A stretch of DNA of 64,000 nt from Maea johnstoni. Taxonomy: Eukaryota; Annelida; Polychaeta; Spionida; Magelonidae. This document shows, piece after piece, positions 24,705 through 38,100 of this stretch (its first letter is position 1; every line of letters begins with the position of its first letter). Both the position numbers and the translations under genes were made by a program. Under the pieces are notes generated by a model that had not been told where the DNA came from, searched no databases, and saw nothing but the letters and a program-made list of their open reading frames with translations. Location of the stretch: assembly GCA_963942565.1 (NCBI GenBank), contig OZ012695.1, forward strand, positions 6,808,519-6,872,518. Direction: 5' to 3'.

Positions 24705-24938
24705 AGGCCTAAAAAAAGAAATTGTTTGTTTCCTGTAACGGTCCAAAAAAAAAAGGGTAGGTAGGTCGGTAAAAAGAAAATTTTTGCATTATTTTTTTGG
24801 TCAAAAATGTGTGTTTTATTCATGTTTTACGTTGATTGGGAGTTGGGAGGGTCGAAAAAACTTTAGGGCAGGGATTTTTTTGAATAAAAACTTGTTAGGG
24901 TAGGGTTACAGGAAACAAACAACTTTTGTTTTAGGCCT
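24705..24938. mobile_element. MITE with AGGCCT ends and long TIRs
   Basis: Left AGGCCT..TTGTTTGTTTCCTGTAAC and right GTTACAGGAAACAAACAA..AGGCCT are inverted repeats of about 34 bp. Related copies are at 35772-35989 (same ends), 32284-32475 and a half copy at 37975-38020. Confidence 0.75.
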
Positions 24939-25111
24939 CACAATAGGTGTACACGTCTCACATAATACAGGGCTTCAGCTAGAATATTTCTTGAATTTAT
25001 CCATTGTCTCAATGATTAATTATGGAGTTCCTCTAAACTTGAGCACTTTTGACAACACACTAATGTCAATTCCACCTAATCCAAACTGACCATGTTCATG
25101 TAGCTTTAAGT

Positions 25112-25332
25112 GAAAATGCAGCCGGCTTTGGAAACTGGGTGATCAAAAATGCGGACTGTGTAATTTTGGGGCATCCTATTTTTCAAGGGAAACCACAGTT
25201 ATACTCAGATTACAACACAAACATGTATCTGAAATGGGGTGAAAGATTCACAATAAATTTTGGGTGTCCTGAGTGTGATTTTTGAGGGTTTGGATGTCCA
25301 AATAACGCCTAGAGGCCCCACTAGCTAAGACT
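25112..25332 (-). mobile_element. Internally deleted GTCTTAGCCAG-family MITE
   Basis: Blocks AAACTGGGTG, TTTTTCAAGGGAAACCACAG, ATACTCAGATTACAAC and GGGTGTCCTGAGTGTGATTT follow the family order. The end CACTAGCTAAGACTATAA is worn. Confidence 0.6.
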
Positions 25333-25369
25333 ATAAACACAGCTTTGTATGTAAATACAGAAAGGGGGA

Positions 25370-25690
25370 GGGCTTCTTGTGTTGATCAACTATTATGGTG
25401 ATTGTGTATCGAATCCCTATAGACTCCTGACCAATACGCTTTCAAATCAAAATTGACAGCAACACTGCTGTGGAAGACAACACAGCAAGAAGATTGGGCA
25501 TTGATCTTTATTATTGTGATGATTTTGTATCGAATCCCTCTAGACTCCTGACCAATATGCTTTAAAATCAAAATGGATGGCAACACTGCTGAGGATGAAA
25601 ACACAGCAAGGAGATTGGTTATTGATCTGCTATTTTGACATAGTATTGAATTCCTCCAGCCTCCTGTCAACATTCTTGAAAACAACAGAG
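25370..25690 (+). repeat. Degenerate tandem repeat, about 130-bp unit
   Basis: Units share CGAATCCCT.TAGACTCCTG, ACCAATA.GCTTT, GCAACACTGCTG and ACAGCAAG.AGATTGG (near 25408, 25530 and 25640). Weaker relatives lie at 25330 and 25975-26080. Confidence 0.7.
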
Positions 25691-26082
25691 CTCTAGAAAA
25701 TAAATTAGCTTAGGGAGAACTTTCTGGTATAATTGCTTTAACCCTTACCTTGCATGCTAAGGATAACAATTGTCGTGATGCGCAGCAGTGGGGGAGTATG
25801 TGCCACAGCAGGATAAGGGTTATCAAGTTAATGATCAATTTCTTTAGATTTTTCACAAGCATCATTCAAAACTAACATTTAAACAATGAGAATGTATAGC
25901 AGGCAGTTCTGATATTGATTTTATGTTTTATTTCGTATTGGGTTAAATCTAGGTACATTTCTCATATGATAATATGACAGTGACACAGCTGTGGATGTAA
26001 ATACTTCAGGAAGGAGACCTCAGATCTGCTGTTGATCAGGATTATTGATTTTGTATAGATTTTCTCTACACTCCTCACATGG

Positions 26083-26225
26083 TCTTAGCCAGGATTTGGA
26101 AAATGGGTGCCCTAATTGCCAATTGTTAAATTAGTGGGCATCCTATTTTCCAAGAGAGACCACAATATACTCAGATTACAACCATAGATATGTAACATGC
26201 TTTCTGAAATAAGGCATGAATGATC
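26083..26225 (-). mobile_element. Truncated GTCTTAGCCAG-family MITE
   Basis: Begins GGTCTTAGCCAGGATTTGGA and runs through AACCATAGATATGTAAC to AATAAGGCATGAAT, then stops. The rest is missing. Confidence 0.6.
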
Positions 26226-28236
26226 CAAATTCCTTTTGAGGCCTTCTTTCTACGTCTAACTTGGCTCCTATTCAACTTTTGCTCATGTGTAAATATATTT
26301 TAATGAGTCAGTTCCCTAAATTATGTGCCTCTAATTAAGCTTTCTGGGAATTGATATATGTTGATTCCTGATTCATTCCTAAGTTATTCCTACTTATAAG
26401 TGTTTAGCTTGTATGTTTTAATACTAAGGGAACCTATTGTTCACTGACCTTTCATGTGATATGAGGGCCTTGATTATCTGATGACTTTGGGTACATTTTT
26501 AAAAATGGTTTGACTACTCTGTTGTCCTTTACCTTACTGAAACACTCTAGAAAATATTTGAGGTAGAAATGCAATTTGGCAGAACCAGATTAAAAGCTCT
26601 TTATTCAAATGATTTATGAATCAATACTAAATTATCATTACTATTCAAGTTATTTTCATAATTAGCATAGCTCCAGAGTCCAGAATGGCAGTTTTAACAG
26701 AGAAGTCAAAAGCATGAGTGGCTAAAACTTCAAATGAGGAATAAATATTGTTCTTGGTAATAGGAACCACAGCATTTTATTCAATTAATTCTATATTTAT
26801 AATATTAATAATAATATTGTCATTTGATATTGCGCCCTTTCCATATAAACATGCTCAAAGGCGCATTACATTCCATTGTCAAAGGATAGATCGCTCATAG
26901 ATGTTGATATCCACATAGTTAATTGATATATATACATCTTTGAACAGATGTGTTTTCAGAGATTCTCCATGGTTTTCTCAATATTTACATTTCTTTGAAC
27001 AGGCCATGTGGGTGTACTGAAATTAGTGTGTCAAGTCTACTTGCCTGTCTTACCTCAGCTGACCTTATCAAGTTTCACTCTTCAAAATTATCTTTCCCTT
27101 ACCCTGGCTGACCTTAGACTCAAGTCTTTTCCATATTATCTACATCTGACTTTGACCTTAGCCCTCATCCTAGTGGCTGCTAGCCTAGCATTTAAGCTGT
27201 CGCAAGCCTTATAGTGAGGAAAGGGAAACCCCTTGCCTAAATTGGGCTATCACAAAAAGGGAGACAACGACATGCTTATCCAACAACCATGCCTAGGCCA
27301 AGAATTTTTTTTTTATCTCTTTTTACTTGACATAAAAACTATACCAACCCTTAACTGTGCTTTTCCTGATTTAGTTCCTCTCCTGTTGGCCCACAGTTGA
27401 GATCTTTTAAGTTTCTATGATTCTGACTCACCAGTGTGAGGGTGACCCCCCTTGGCGCTATCTATCATCAGCCACAGGAACTAACAGGAGACCAGAATAG
27501 AGAAAGGCATGCAATTTAATGAAACCCTAGACTAGCTCCTGGTAGGAGCTAGTCTACTAACAACCAGGTGAATATGATAAACATTTCTTTATAGGGAAAC
27601 TGCCTGTTTCCTAGAAGGTATTTCCTACATAAATGCTAATTTTCAGAACCAGACAAAAAAGCTTGTAAATTCAAAAAGGTTTGTTTGGAAAGTATTTTGT
27701 TATAAATACCCCCAAAACGCCTAAATTGAAAGTTCTTCATAGAAATTTTGCCTCTCCAAAAAGGAGGTTTTCAGGAAACTGCCCATTCCGAAAGACATGC
27801 TAAGTCCCTGGGTGGGTGCATCATACCTAACTCAGCCTGAGAACCAGACTAGCTAGATATTATGAGGTCCTGGTCTTAGTATACCACTGTACACAATTTA
27901 ACGTCATTGACTACATTTATTCTGACCTGAGGCAGCAATGAATACAATGGGTCATTACGGTTGATTGCTTAATATGCAACTCTCTTACGGCGGAGACAAC
28001 GGCCATGTTTGCTAGCTTGCGGTGCCTAATGTACCTCAAACTTCCTAGAAAATGCTGGGTTTGTCCTAGGTTTATTCTAGGAATTACTGGTGTCCCCAGC
28101 TTCATTTGGTTTAAGGATGTTCTCTGATCAACACTTCTTTTTCAGTTATGTTCCAAAAAATATTTAGTTACAATTACAAACTAGATAATTATCTTTGTAA
28201 CTAAACCAGAAAAGAACAGCATGTTATGCGGTTTTG
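26226..28236. other. Non-coding stretch with small hairpin and repeat scraps
   Basis: 27528-27556 is a 13-bp arm, 3-nt loop palindrome (TAGACTAGCTCCT / AGGAGCTAGTCTA). 26830-26880 (TGATATTGCGCCCTTT) and 27560-27830 (ends like CTAAGTCCCTGG) resemble interspersed repeat pieces. No gene was recognised. Confidence 0.4.
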
Positions 28237-28237
28237 A

Positions 28238-28424
28238 ATTAAAGGGCTATAATCAGGTGGTAATTTCCTGTGACTCTGTCACAGACAACAAATTACCATT
28301 TTTTGGCATAAAAAACTGTTAAAGTAATGATGTATAGTATGATTGGCTAGCTATATGGCTTAATTAGGAAAATTCCTGAAAACTGCAATTTTGTGACTCC
28401 GTTGCAGCTTGATTGAGCCCTAAT
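28238..28424. mobile_element. Probable MITE with AGGGCT ends
   Basis: Left AAAGGGCTATAATCAGG and right TTGATTGAGCCCTAA are imperfect inverted repeats around 185 bp. No copy elsewhere in the window was recognised. Confidence 0.4.
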
Positions 28425-28716
28425 ACCAACATACTATTTATTTATTTGGGGCGCAATAGGCATGAATGGATTAAATAGGTCACACATGTGTAGTACTGGA
28501 GTAGTAGTAAGAATAATACTGATATTGATCTGTGCACTGAGTCACCTCTGTGTCCAGGGTAGATATTAGATATGGATGTGGACTTTTGCCAGTTCACCCA
28601 GATGTGTTGAGTGATTCATACCTTATCAAGAATACAGTAAATACTAAATAGGGAAATTAGTGGCAATACTACAGATCCTGAGGGCACTCTGTCAGATTGA
28701 GTTATCGCTTGCAACC

Positions 28717-29194
28717 GTATGAGGTAAAGTGTATGGTATATAGGAAGAGTATTTGGTGCGAGGCAGCATCAGGATTTAGATGTGATTCTATGTATGCTTT
28801 TCAGGAGAGTCAGTATGAGGTAGAGTATATGGCATAGTAAGAATACTGTAGATCTGGTTAATTTGCCTTTTTCAGAATTTACCGAATCTCAATTCACTGA
28901 TTGTGATCACATGTTATGGTAAATTAAAACAGTAGCTAGATGTTATCAGACTATTACGGTACCCCCCAGGAGGACAGAGTGGCAGATCTGCTTGGATTTT
29001 AATTATGTTATAATTAGGCGATAAAGGGGGCTTTGTAGGGGCCCGGGGGGGGGTTGAAATTGATACTGATAAGCCGGCACAAGTTGGTGTCTGCAGCATT
29101 TAGATTTAGATATGTTTCTTTGTTTTTCAGGAGAATCAGTATGAGGTAGAGTGTATGCTACAGTAGGAGGAGTATTCGGTGCGAGGCAGCTACT
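28717..29194 (+). repeat. Duplicated 5' leader of the RING-CH gene
   Basis: The stretch ahead of the RING-CH start codon (29105-29190: TTTTTCAGGAGAATCAGTAT, GAGGTAGAGTGTATG, AGTATTCGGTGCGAGGCAGC) is also present, in part, at 28717-28768 and 28769-28850. The copies include the TTTTCAG splice-acceptor motif at 28798-28804. Confidence 0.75.
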
Positions 29195-32100
29195 ATGGTA
29201 CACGTTCTTCTCGAGTACTTCACAGACAGGATGTCTGACAGCTTGGAGATAGGGAACCAGACTTGCCCCAGCAACTGTTCTGGCCATGGAGAATGTGATA
29301 ATGGAACCTGTCTGTGTCTGGTAAGTTTGTGTGATGTATTTTTCTCATTTACTAGCCGCCCGCCGTGCTACGCACGGATTTGGATTGTAATTTCAAATAA
29401 GTGATAATTAGTGGAATAAGAGAGTCAACATTTACGACATATTAGTTTAATTCATGTGAGAATGCAAAAAAAAAGGAAGAAAACAGACAAAACTGATATA
29501 AATGAGAAAATTAAGCAATAAAACTATAAATCAAATCGTGCTGAGAAGGGGAAATCAGGGAAAAAGAGAAATCTGTATCAACTAAAATATTCTCTTAAAA
29601 CCAAGTAGAAATACCCCCTTGACCTTTTAAATCAAAAACATGTGAATAATTTTTTTTGTTATTGAAGTATACCCTGGGACACTGAAAATGAATACAATAC
29701 TGGAGATAAAGACGTTATTGAAGATATATAGTGCAAAAAAAACAACAAAGACCAAGAAAGACAATGAATATGTACAGAGAATTTAAAAAAGATGATTTGA
29801 AGATGCACACAAAATGAAAGAATGAAAATCTATAAATTAAAGAAAATGCAATAAGGAATAAACACAGAAAGGATGCACAGAAAACAAAAAGAATAGAGAA
29901 TAAATGCATGAGAATATAGGATGCACAAACAAAGAAAGAATGCAGGGTGCAGGTATAAAATGTACAATATAGGAGTCGGAGGCACACGTTGAAAGTTTTT
30001 TTTTAAATGATGCACAAAGAAAAAAACAAATATAATAAGAGAGCTCATTGAAGAATGAAACAGAAATAAGTAGGAAGAGAAAATGAAGAAAAGTAAAAGG
30101 TATCATACTGACCAAAAGATAGCATAGATTCAGCGAAAAAAAAGTGACAAAAAATTACAACAATTTCAACCTGTCGCAAAATCTTCATTTCTTAACAGAT
30201 TCGAAAGCCAATTGAGAAGCATGTAGAGGAACTTGTGGCGGTTCTAACAATCCAAACCGCATTAGAATTGACCCACAGAAAGGCGTAGCGTCAGATGATT
30301 TCATTTCATACTGAGCAAAAGATAGTATAAATTCAGCGAAAAAAATTGCCATAAAAATTCTAATTTCAACCTGTCGCAAAATCTTCATTTGTTAACAAAT
30401 TCGAAAGCCAATTGAGAAGCATGTAGAGGAACTTGTGGCGGTTCTAACAACCCAAACCGCATTAGAATTGACCCACGGAAGGTCGTAGCTTCAGATGATT
30501 TCATTTCATACTGAGCAAAAGATAGTATGAATTAAGCGAAAAAAATTGCCATAAAAATTCTAATTTCAACCTGTCGCAAAATCTTCATTTGTTAAAAAAT
30601 TTGAAAGCCAATTGAGAAGCATGTAGAGGAACTTGTGGCGGTTCTAAAAATCCAAACCGCATTAGAATTGACGCACGCAAAGGCGTAGCTTCAGATGATT
30701 TCATTTCATACTTCAAGCAAAACCTGACGTATTTTAGTTACGGTCACTGTCAATAGAGGGCGCTGCAAAATTTCCCGCCAAAACGCCGAGTAGCAGACGC
30801 TGCACGCGGCGGACATCGCCGATCAAACGAAAAATCAGCAAATCATAACTTGTAAAGTTGGAAAACTATAAACTATGACTCGGAAAGTAATAATACAGGT
30901 ATTTTAATATGAAAAATAAAACTCTCTGGGAGAAATATTAAAAAAATAGGGTACCCAGTTGCCTCGGCACCGGAACAAAATGGCGCGGACCACGAAAATT
31001 AGGGCGATTCACAATAGATTAGTATTGTTCAAACATGATTTTCTAAATTGGACTCTGGATTGGATTGTTTCGCATAGCACAATATATCAATACCAAAAAA
31101 TAAAACAAAAACTTTTTTAGATGCTGGGCAGTGTCTTAGCCAGGATTTAGAAACTGGGTGCCTAAAATTGGCAGTTGTAAAATTTTTGGGTTTCCAAATT
31201 TTTAAGGGGATCACAATATACTCATATTTCAACCATAAACATGTATAAATTCATCAAAATAAGGCGTGATATCATTAATCAATGTCATAGGAATTATAAG
31301 GAGATGAAAAAATTCAATTATAAGCTTGAGATTGAGTTTTTTAGAAATTCCACACAAAAATATTTGGGTGTCCTGAGGGTTTCTTTTTAAGGGTTTGGGT
31401 GTCCAAAAAGGCACCCAGACGCCCTGCTGGCTAAGACCATGATGCTGGGTTTGATTTTAGGAATATTTGTTTTATTATTTATTATTTTCCCATCAGGAAA
31501 AGGATTGAGTTTAAGATTCTGCGTTTGACTTTCAAATACATGCAAGGATGTGCCCCTCTATACTCAAGAGGGTATTGTTAGTCAAACAAGCCGATATATA
31601 CACAGACTCTTAACATCAAACACTAAAAACTTATTACAGATACCACACACTAATCTGAAAAGGTTTGGTGACAGAGCATTCTGTGCCTATGCACCACGCC
31701 TTTGGAACGAGCTCCCCAACAACACAAGGCTGCTGATAGTGTGCAAAACTTCAAGACATAGCTCTGAAAACATTGCTATCTCGAAAAGAGTTTATTTGAC
31801 TAGGACGGATTGACCAAAACATCTGTCTGGACACTAATTTTTATTTATAAAGCGCTTTTGAACATAGGTGGAAAGGAGCTATATATCAATTATCAGTATT
31901 TACTATCTAGAACAAGTTAGGTAGGCAATATTCAGGAGGGGCTGTCCTGATAAGAAAGTGGCCTAAGGCTTGGACACTGACCGCATGCTGTCTTTCACCA
32001 CTGCCTGGGTCTGAATCCAGGATTTAGTATGTGAGAAAGTTGCCAGTGACTTAGAGTTAGGCGGTTGTTTTCACTGGGTTCTCTGGTTTCCTCCACCACT

Positions 32101-35100
32101 TACTACTGGGTACTGGCTTGTCACAAGTTAGGTGCAATATGGCAGAAAAGGGAGGAGAAACAAGTGTAGTGGCCTTTTCAGGGCACAACATAGCTTTTCA
32201 AACTAACTTGTTCCCGATTTCTTCTTGTCCTCCAAAATTTCAACTTGTCCTAAAAATGGTTATTTTGCATGAAAGTTGCATGATAGGCCTAAAAATGTAT
32301 TTACCCAGAAAAATCCCTACCCTAAATTTTTTCCACCCTCCCAATTCCCAGTCAACATAAAACATGCATAAACACACATTTCTGAATAAAAAATCCTAAT
32401 CTTTTTTTATTTTACCGACTTACCTACCCTATTTTATTTCAGGCCTTTACAGGAAACAAACAATTTTTTCTAGGCCATATATACATTTATATGTATTACA
32501 AGCCTTTGTGTCTTAAATGTGTTTCGTGACTGTTTTTGAAATTTAGATATGTTTACAAAAGAAGTTTTTCTGTTGTTTCTCTACAGGTGGAGTTCACAGG
32601 GGGTTCGTGTAAGGAGAGTAACCTGGGATTCTTTGTTGCCTTCGGTGCCGTCTTCTACTTCCTCTGCTTCATCTCTGCAGTACAACTGGTAAGTTTCATT
32701 ATCTCAAGTTTTCTCAACTAAAAATATACATTTTATGCCAGATAGCACATAAAGTTACAAACTGTTCAAGAGTTCATTTTGAGAATGTTAATACTTCCAG
32801 ACACCGACATACACACTTGCCACGACAAATGAACTTTTTAAAGAAAGGCTGACAGAAAAGTTCATATTAGTTTTCACTGGCCCGAATGGGCAAACTGATT
32901 TACTGAATACTAAAGACATTTTTGTATAGAAAATGGCTCAAATCCCCAGAAATATGCAAATAATGCAACAAAGCTAAAAAGATAATGAATAAGAAAAAAA
33001 AGAGGCATGAATAGATTTAAAAGTCCTGCCCTGGTGTCTCAATCCATTAAGTGAGGTCCTCTAGAAATTGTCGTCTGGATCTTTTATACTTTTGACAATT
33101 ACTTTAGAATTGAAAATGATTTTACAAAATATTTAGGGTTGTTGGAAGTGTTCTAATTAAAGGGCAAATGCACCATCATGATGATTTAGGTTCAAAATGT
33201 GCCTATACGTGTCACCTTTCAAATAAGACCACCCGCAAGTCTGTCCTCCTCAGCACTCCTCAGATATGGCTTATGAAAGTTAGTAAAAAACTGGCCTGAG
33301 TCTGGGTATAGAGGCTGACATTATCAGAAGTGGTGCTTATGAAGTGACTGCCAGCCCTGCTTCTGATTGGTTGAGAGATATCAGTGGCTTGAAGTGACTG
33401 CCACTGATATCTCTCAACCAATCAGAAGCAGGGCTGGCAGTCACTTCATAAGCACCACTTCTGATAATGTCAGCCTCTATACCCAGACTCAGGCCAGTTT
33501 TTTACTAACTTTCATAAGCCATATCTGAGGAGTGCTGAGGAGGACAGACTTGCGGGTGGTCTTATTTGAAAGGTGACACGTATAGGCACATTTTGAACCT
33601 AAATCATCATGATGGTGCATTTGCCCTTTAACATTTCTTCTTGAAATAATTTTCCCAATTATGCTTTTGCTTGCGAGATTTCTCCAAAATTGTCAGACTG
33701 CCTTTGTCGACTGTGAGCAGTAATGTGTTTACTCTATCTCAATTCCCCATTGTTCACTGTCTGTTTTTTAGGGGTTGTGTATACGATCAGAATACCAAAA
33801 ACAGAAAAAGAAGTCGATTGCAGCCGCTCTCAGATTGACCAATCAGAAGATGTTATATATACTTACCATATTCGCAACAGCCATTCGCGGAACCTACTTC
33901 TCTACAAGGGTAAGTGACCTTTGACCTTCTATGGATAGTGACCGTAAATTCTCGGAAATTTAGACCACCTTAGAAATTTGGGTCACTGATTATCATGCAA
34001 AACAACTTTTGGGAAACATGGACCACCCCTGACCTATCGCTGGAAGCTATTTCACAAAGTATGGACAACTATTACTCTGCTTTCTCAGTATTTTCATAAA
34101 ACATGGGGCACTCTCAAGTCTCAACCCATGAAAATTGTAATTATTTAAAAGTGTCCCAAATTACCGAGAATTTACAGTGGAGCTGAGAGGGCCACACAAC
34201 TAACGGACAATGAAAAAGGTTAGATGGGTGAATTATCTAGGTAAGAATAAACTCTGAAATAAGTGGCTACAGTCTTGACTCTTTTGGTCGAAGGTAGCCA
34301 TTTATCTTCAGATGGCAGTAAATTTCAAAACGTTTATCAGAACTTTTCACAGTTGTTCCTCGGCAGCGGTTGGGGAGTAAGAAACATATAATTATGCAAA
34401 AGTATCAGGGGTGTCCAATCGTTGCACCCACTTGTGACAGGCCTCAAAACATGCAACAATATAAAATCTTTGATCAGTCTCTAACCCAGGAAATTTTTAG
34501 GGAAGCATGACCAAATGAGTGTTAGTTTTTCAATTGGATTTTCAAATACAGATTGTACTCAGAAAATGTGTAAACTCCATTTATAGATGATACCACCCGT
34601 GGTCTTAGCCAGCAGGGCGTCTGGGTGTCTTTTTGGACACCCAAACCCCTAAAAAGCACCCCTCAGGACAGCCAAATTTTCTTGTGAGAAATTTCTTGAA
34701 ATGTCAATCTCAAGCATATAATTGAATTATTTCATTGTCCTATAATTTCCATGACCTATAAGAATATCATGCCTTATTTTGATAAATATGTACATGTTTA
34801 TGGTTGAAATCTAAGTATATTGTAGTCCTTAAAAATTTGGACACGCCAAAATTTTACAATGGCCAATTTTAGGCACCCAGTTTCTAATTCCTGGCTAAGA
34901 CCCTGATACCACCTATTGAGTAGTGATAATCCGATGATTGATTATAATCGATTATCGGATCGAAAGGGTTTCGATTTCGATTTATTACTTAGTTAGCAGC
35001 GGAAATAGCTGATAAGTGCTGCTGGGATGAAAGCGTGCGCAACCGATTATGATCGATCGGTTCTACCCAACCGATGATCGATCATGAAAATCCGAGCCGA

Positions 35101-38100
35101 TTCCTATCACTGTTATTGAGTGATCTAGGTCTTCAATATTGCTACCAAGGCTGATATGTTAGTGTCACCTGGTGATGATATTTAAACTGATTGCCGCGCA
35201 GCACCAACTAAGAATTGCTGCCCTTCGGGACCAATTGTTTGTGCTCCAGGAGTTCAAAGTTTTTACATCTCTGGGTATTATACATCTGGGGATTGGAAAG
35301 TCTTAATGAATTATGATTAGCTCAGAGGATAACAAAATAAAATGTTAGCATTGTAAGAATGAACTATATTGCATCATTCTTGAAGAATTCTACTCCCAGT
35401 TTTTGTCAAATGGCCTTTTCAAGCCCTTGAGTTTCATTCCAACAATCGCTGAGCTAGGCATTTATTCCATTGTGCAAAAGGAAATAATTGTATTTACTCT
35501 CTCTCTCTCTCTCTAATCTAATCTCATCTCTCTTTATTGACAGCTCTCATCTTGCTTATCATTTCTGTTTGTTTCAGGGTCACATTCCAGACCAGTGGTC
35601 GTCCAACCTGCTCAGCTCCTACTACCCCACTATCTTGACAGGATTCTCTCTCATCATATGTTTCTGGGCAGAGGTGAGTACAAGTATAAAGATTTATTCA
35701 ATTTTTTTTTATTTTGATTATTTGCCAAGATACTTTAATGATTAATGGATTGAATAATGTCTTTGATTACTAGGCCTATAAAAAGTTATTTGTTTCCTGT
35801 AACCTGTCCCTTACAAGTTCTTTCTCAGATAAACCCCTCAATACCCTTCAGTTGTTTCTGCTCTTCCAACTCCCAATCAACATAAATGATACACATTTTA
35901 TTGAAAAAAAAATGTAATCTAAAAAAATCTACCTCCCTTATAAACTTTTTTTTTTTACTGTTACAGGAAACAAACAATTTTTGAGGCCTTAGCAGTCATT
36001 CTGGCTCTGGTCCCAATGACAAGGAGTTGAATAAATCATATCTTGAAATTCTTTCACCTTTCTATGATTAATTCATTAAGTGGAATGAAGTAGTGAAATT
36101 GATTTATATTTAGATATCGAAATTTGGAGAAAAAAAGATAAACCCGAAAGAATGTTCAGTTATAGACAACAATATCAAAAAGAAAACTTTTGCTGGAAGT
36201 TTCAATCTATTGAAAATTTATTACATTCTACCAACATCGAAAGTCAATTCTAAAACAAAACAATCCCTGTGATGATTCCTTTTAAGTATGTAACCCTTTA
36301 CCACGTTATTTTTCAGAGTTTTCACGTGACGGACATTCAATGGGACCAACCACGTTTTTTATCTAAGTCATTTATCGGGTTCCTCATCTTCAACGCAGTC
36401 ATATATTCCATAGTTATAGCTCAGTTCATCACGACTGAGGTGACAGATTTGCAGTATTCAGTAAGTACTGGGTTAACATTTAACCCATTTGCATCTAGAG
36501 TTCTCCTTTAACCCTTCCAATGCTGAGGGTATTTCTGTAAGTACTGGGTTAACATTTAACCCTTTTGCAACTAGAGTTCCCCTTGAAAAGTGATATCTGG
36601 ATCAACGTATTTCCAAATTTTGTATATTGTCACTTTTTCTGCCAAAGTTAGGCTAAGCATTACCACAAATATCGATCCTCAGATACACAACCAGCAGATC
36701 TCACTCAACAGCATCCGCAAGACTCCTAGCCCAGGTGTTGACAAGAATCCCTCCAGAGAGAGCGCTCAGTTTGAAATCACCTTGCATTATTTTTGGACCT
36801 CTCAAATCTTACCCACGATTTGATGATCATTGAATTCAATATCAAAAGACCTCTCAGGAAATTTATACATTATAAAGGCTAGTTGGTCGAATAAATGCAG
36901 GATAGAAGAAAATCATTCCTCCAGAAATTATTGTCCAGAACTTTGATATTTTTGTCACTATAATTGTGATTGAGAAAGATTTACTAAAAGTCGTTATAGT
37001 AATGTTTCCATTAATATTTCCCCATCAAATATTTACCTAACTATGCTTTCGCCTGCAAGATTTCATCAATATTGTCAGGCTGCTTTTGGCTGCTGTGAGC
37101 ATTAATGGGAGTGTTATATTTACATGTATTTTCTTTTCTCTCTCTTTCAGACGTACCTGACGAGTATTTTCAATGGCTGTTTTGCCTGCTTGATGTTCAT
37201 AGTGGTTATATTTTTCATTGCATATGGAGTTCAAGTTTACTTCAAGGTAAGTTGTCAAAAAAACAAGCAGAAATGAATAACTTTACAAATTGTTGACAAA
37301 GTTTCACATTGGTAACATATTATTTGATATCTATTTAGAGCATTTTCTTTATGACTTACAAAAGGACTTAGTTTCCAATGGAACTCTAAGCTGTCTCTGG
37401 AATGTATGGTTAGTGAATATTGAAGGCAGGGTCTTAGCAGGGATTTTAAAAATGCCTGTCTAAAACAGCAATTCCAAAATTAATGCCTGTCCAGATTTAG
37501 ATACTCAGCTACTTCAAATCCTTATAGCAACTAGTATTGATAGACAGATGTATCATAGAGGACTATTTACACTTCAGCTCTGTCTTAGAAGATGATTGTT
37601 CGGAAAATATTTGGTTATTACCCCCAAAACCATCAAAATTGAAAAATTTTCACAGAAATTTCTGCCTGTCCTTAAAGTAGGTTTTCAGGAAATTGCCTGA
37701 CAAAGGACAGGCTGGATGGGTCCTAGCTAAGTCCCTGGTTGAAGGGAATGATGCTAAAAACAACATATATCTGTGTATGAAAGAGTTCTAATTATAGTCA
37801 TCATTGTTTGCATTCATAACAGTAATCATATGATATTGTGAGTCATCATGGAAGTTTATTCAATTGTTCAGGGAAGTCCAAATTTAGAATATTGGAAAGC
37901 ACAGTCAAGTAGTTCTTAACTGCAGGAAGTGTATCATTAAATGTATAATTAATGAAATTTAGAAGTTTATAAGGCCTCAAAAATTATTTGATTCCTGTAA
38001 CGGATTGAAAAAAATTCTAAGATTATCTTATTTTCAAATATTGATTTGGGGTCTTTGTTGTCAACCTTCTTGACAGTTGTACACCCCCATGTCCTTGTGT

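Noticed and set aside
29715-30115. Hydrophobic, Phe/Cys-rich - strand frames
   Set aside because: Complement of an A-rich intronic repeat. Three overlapping frames look alike, with no splice sites or family match.
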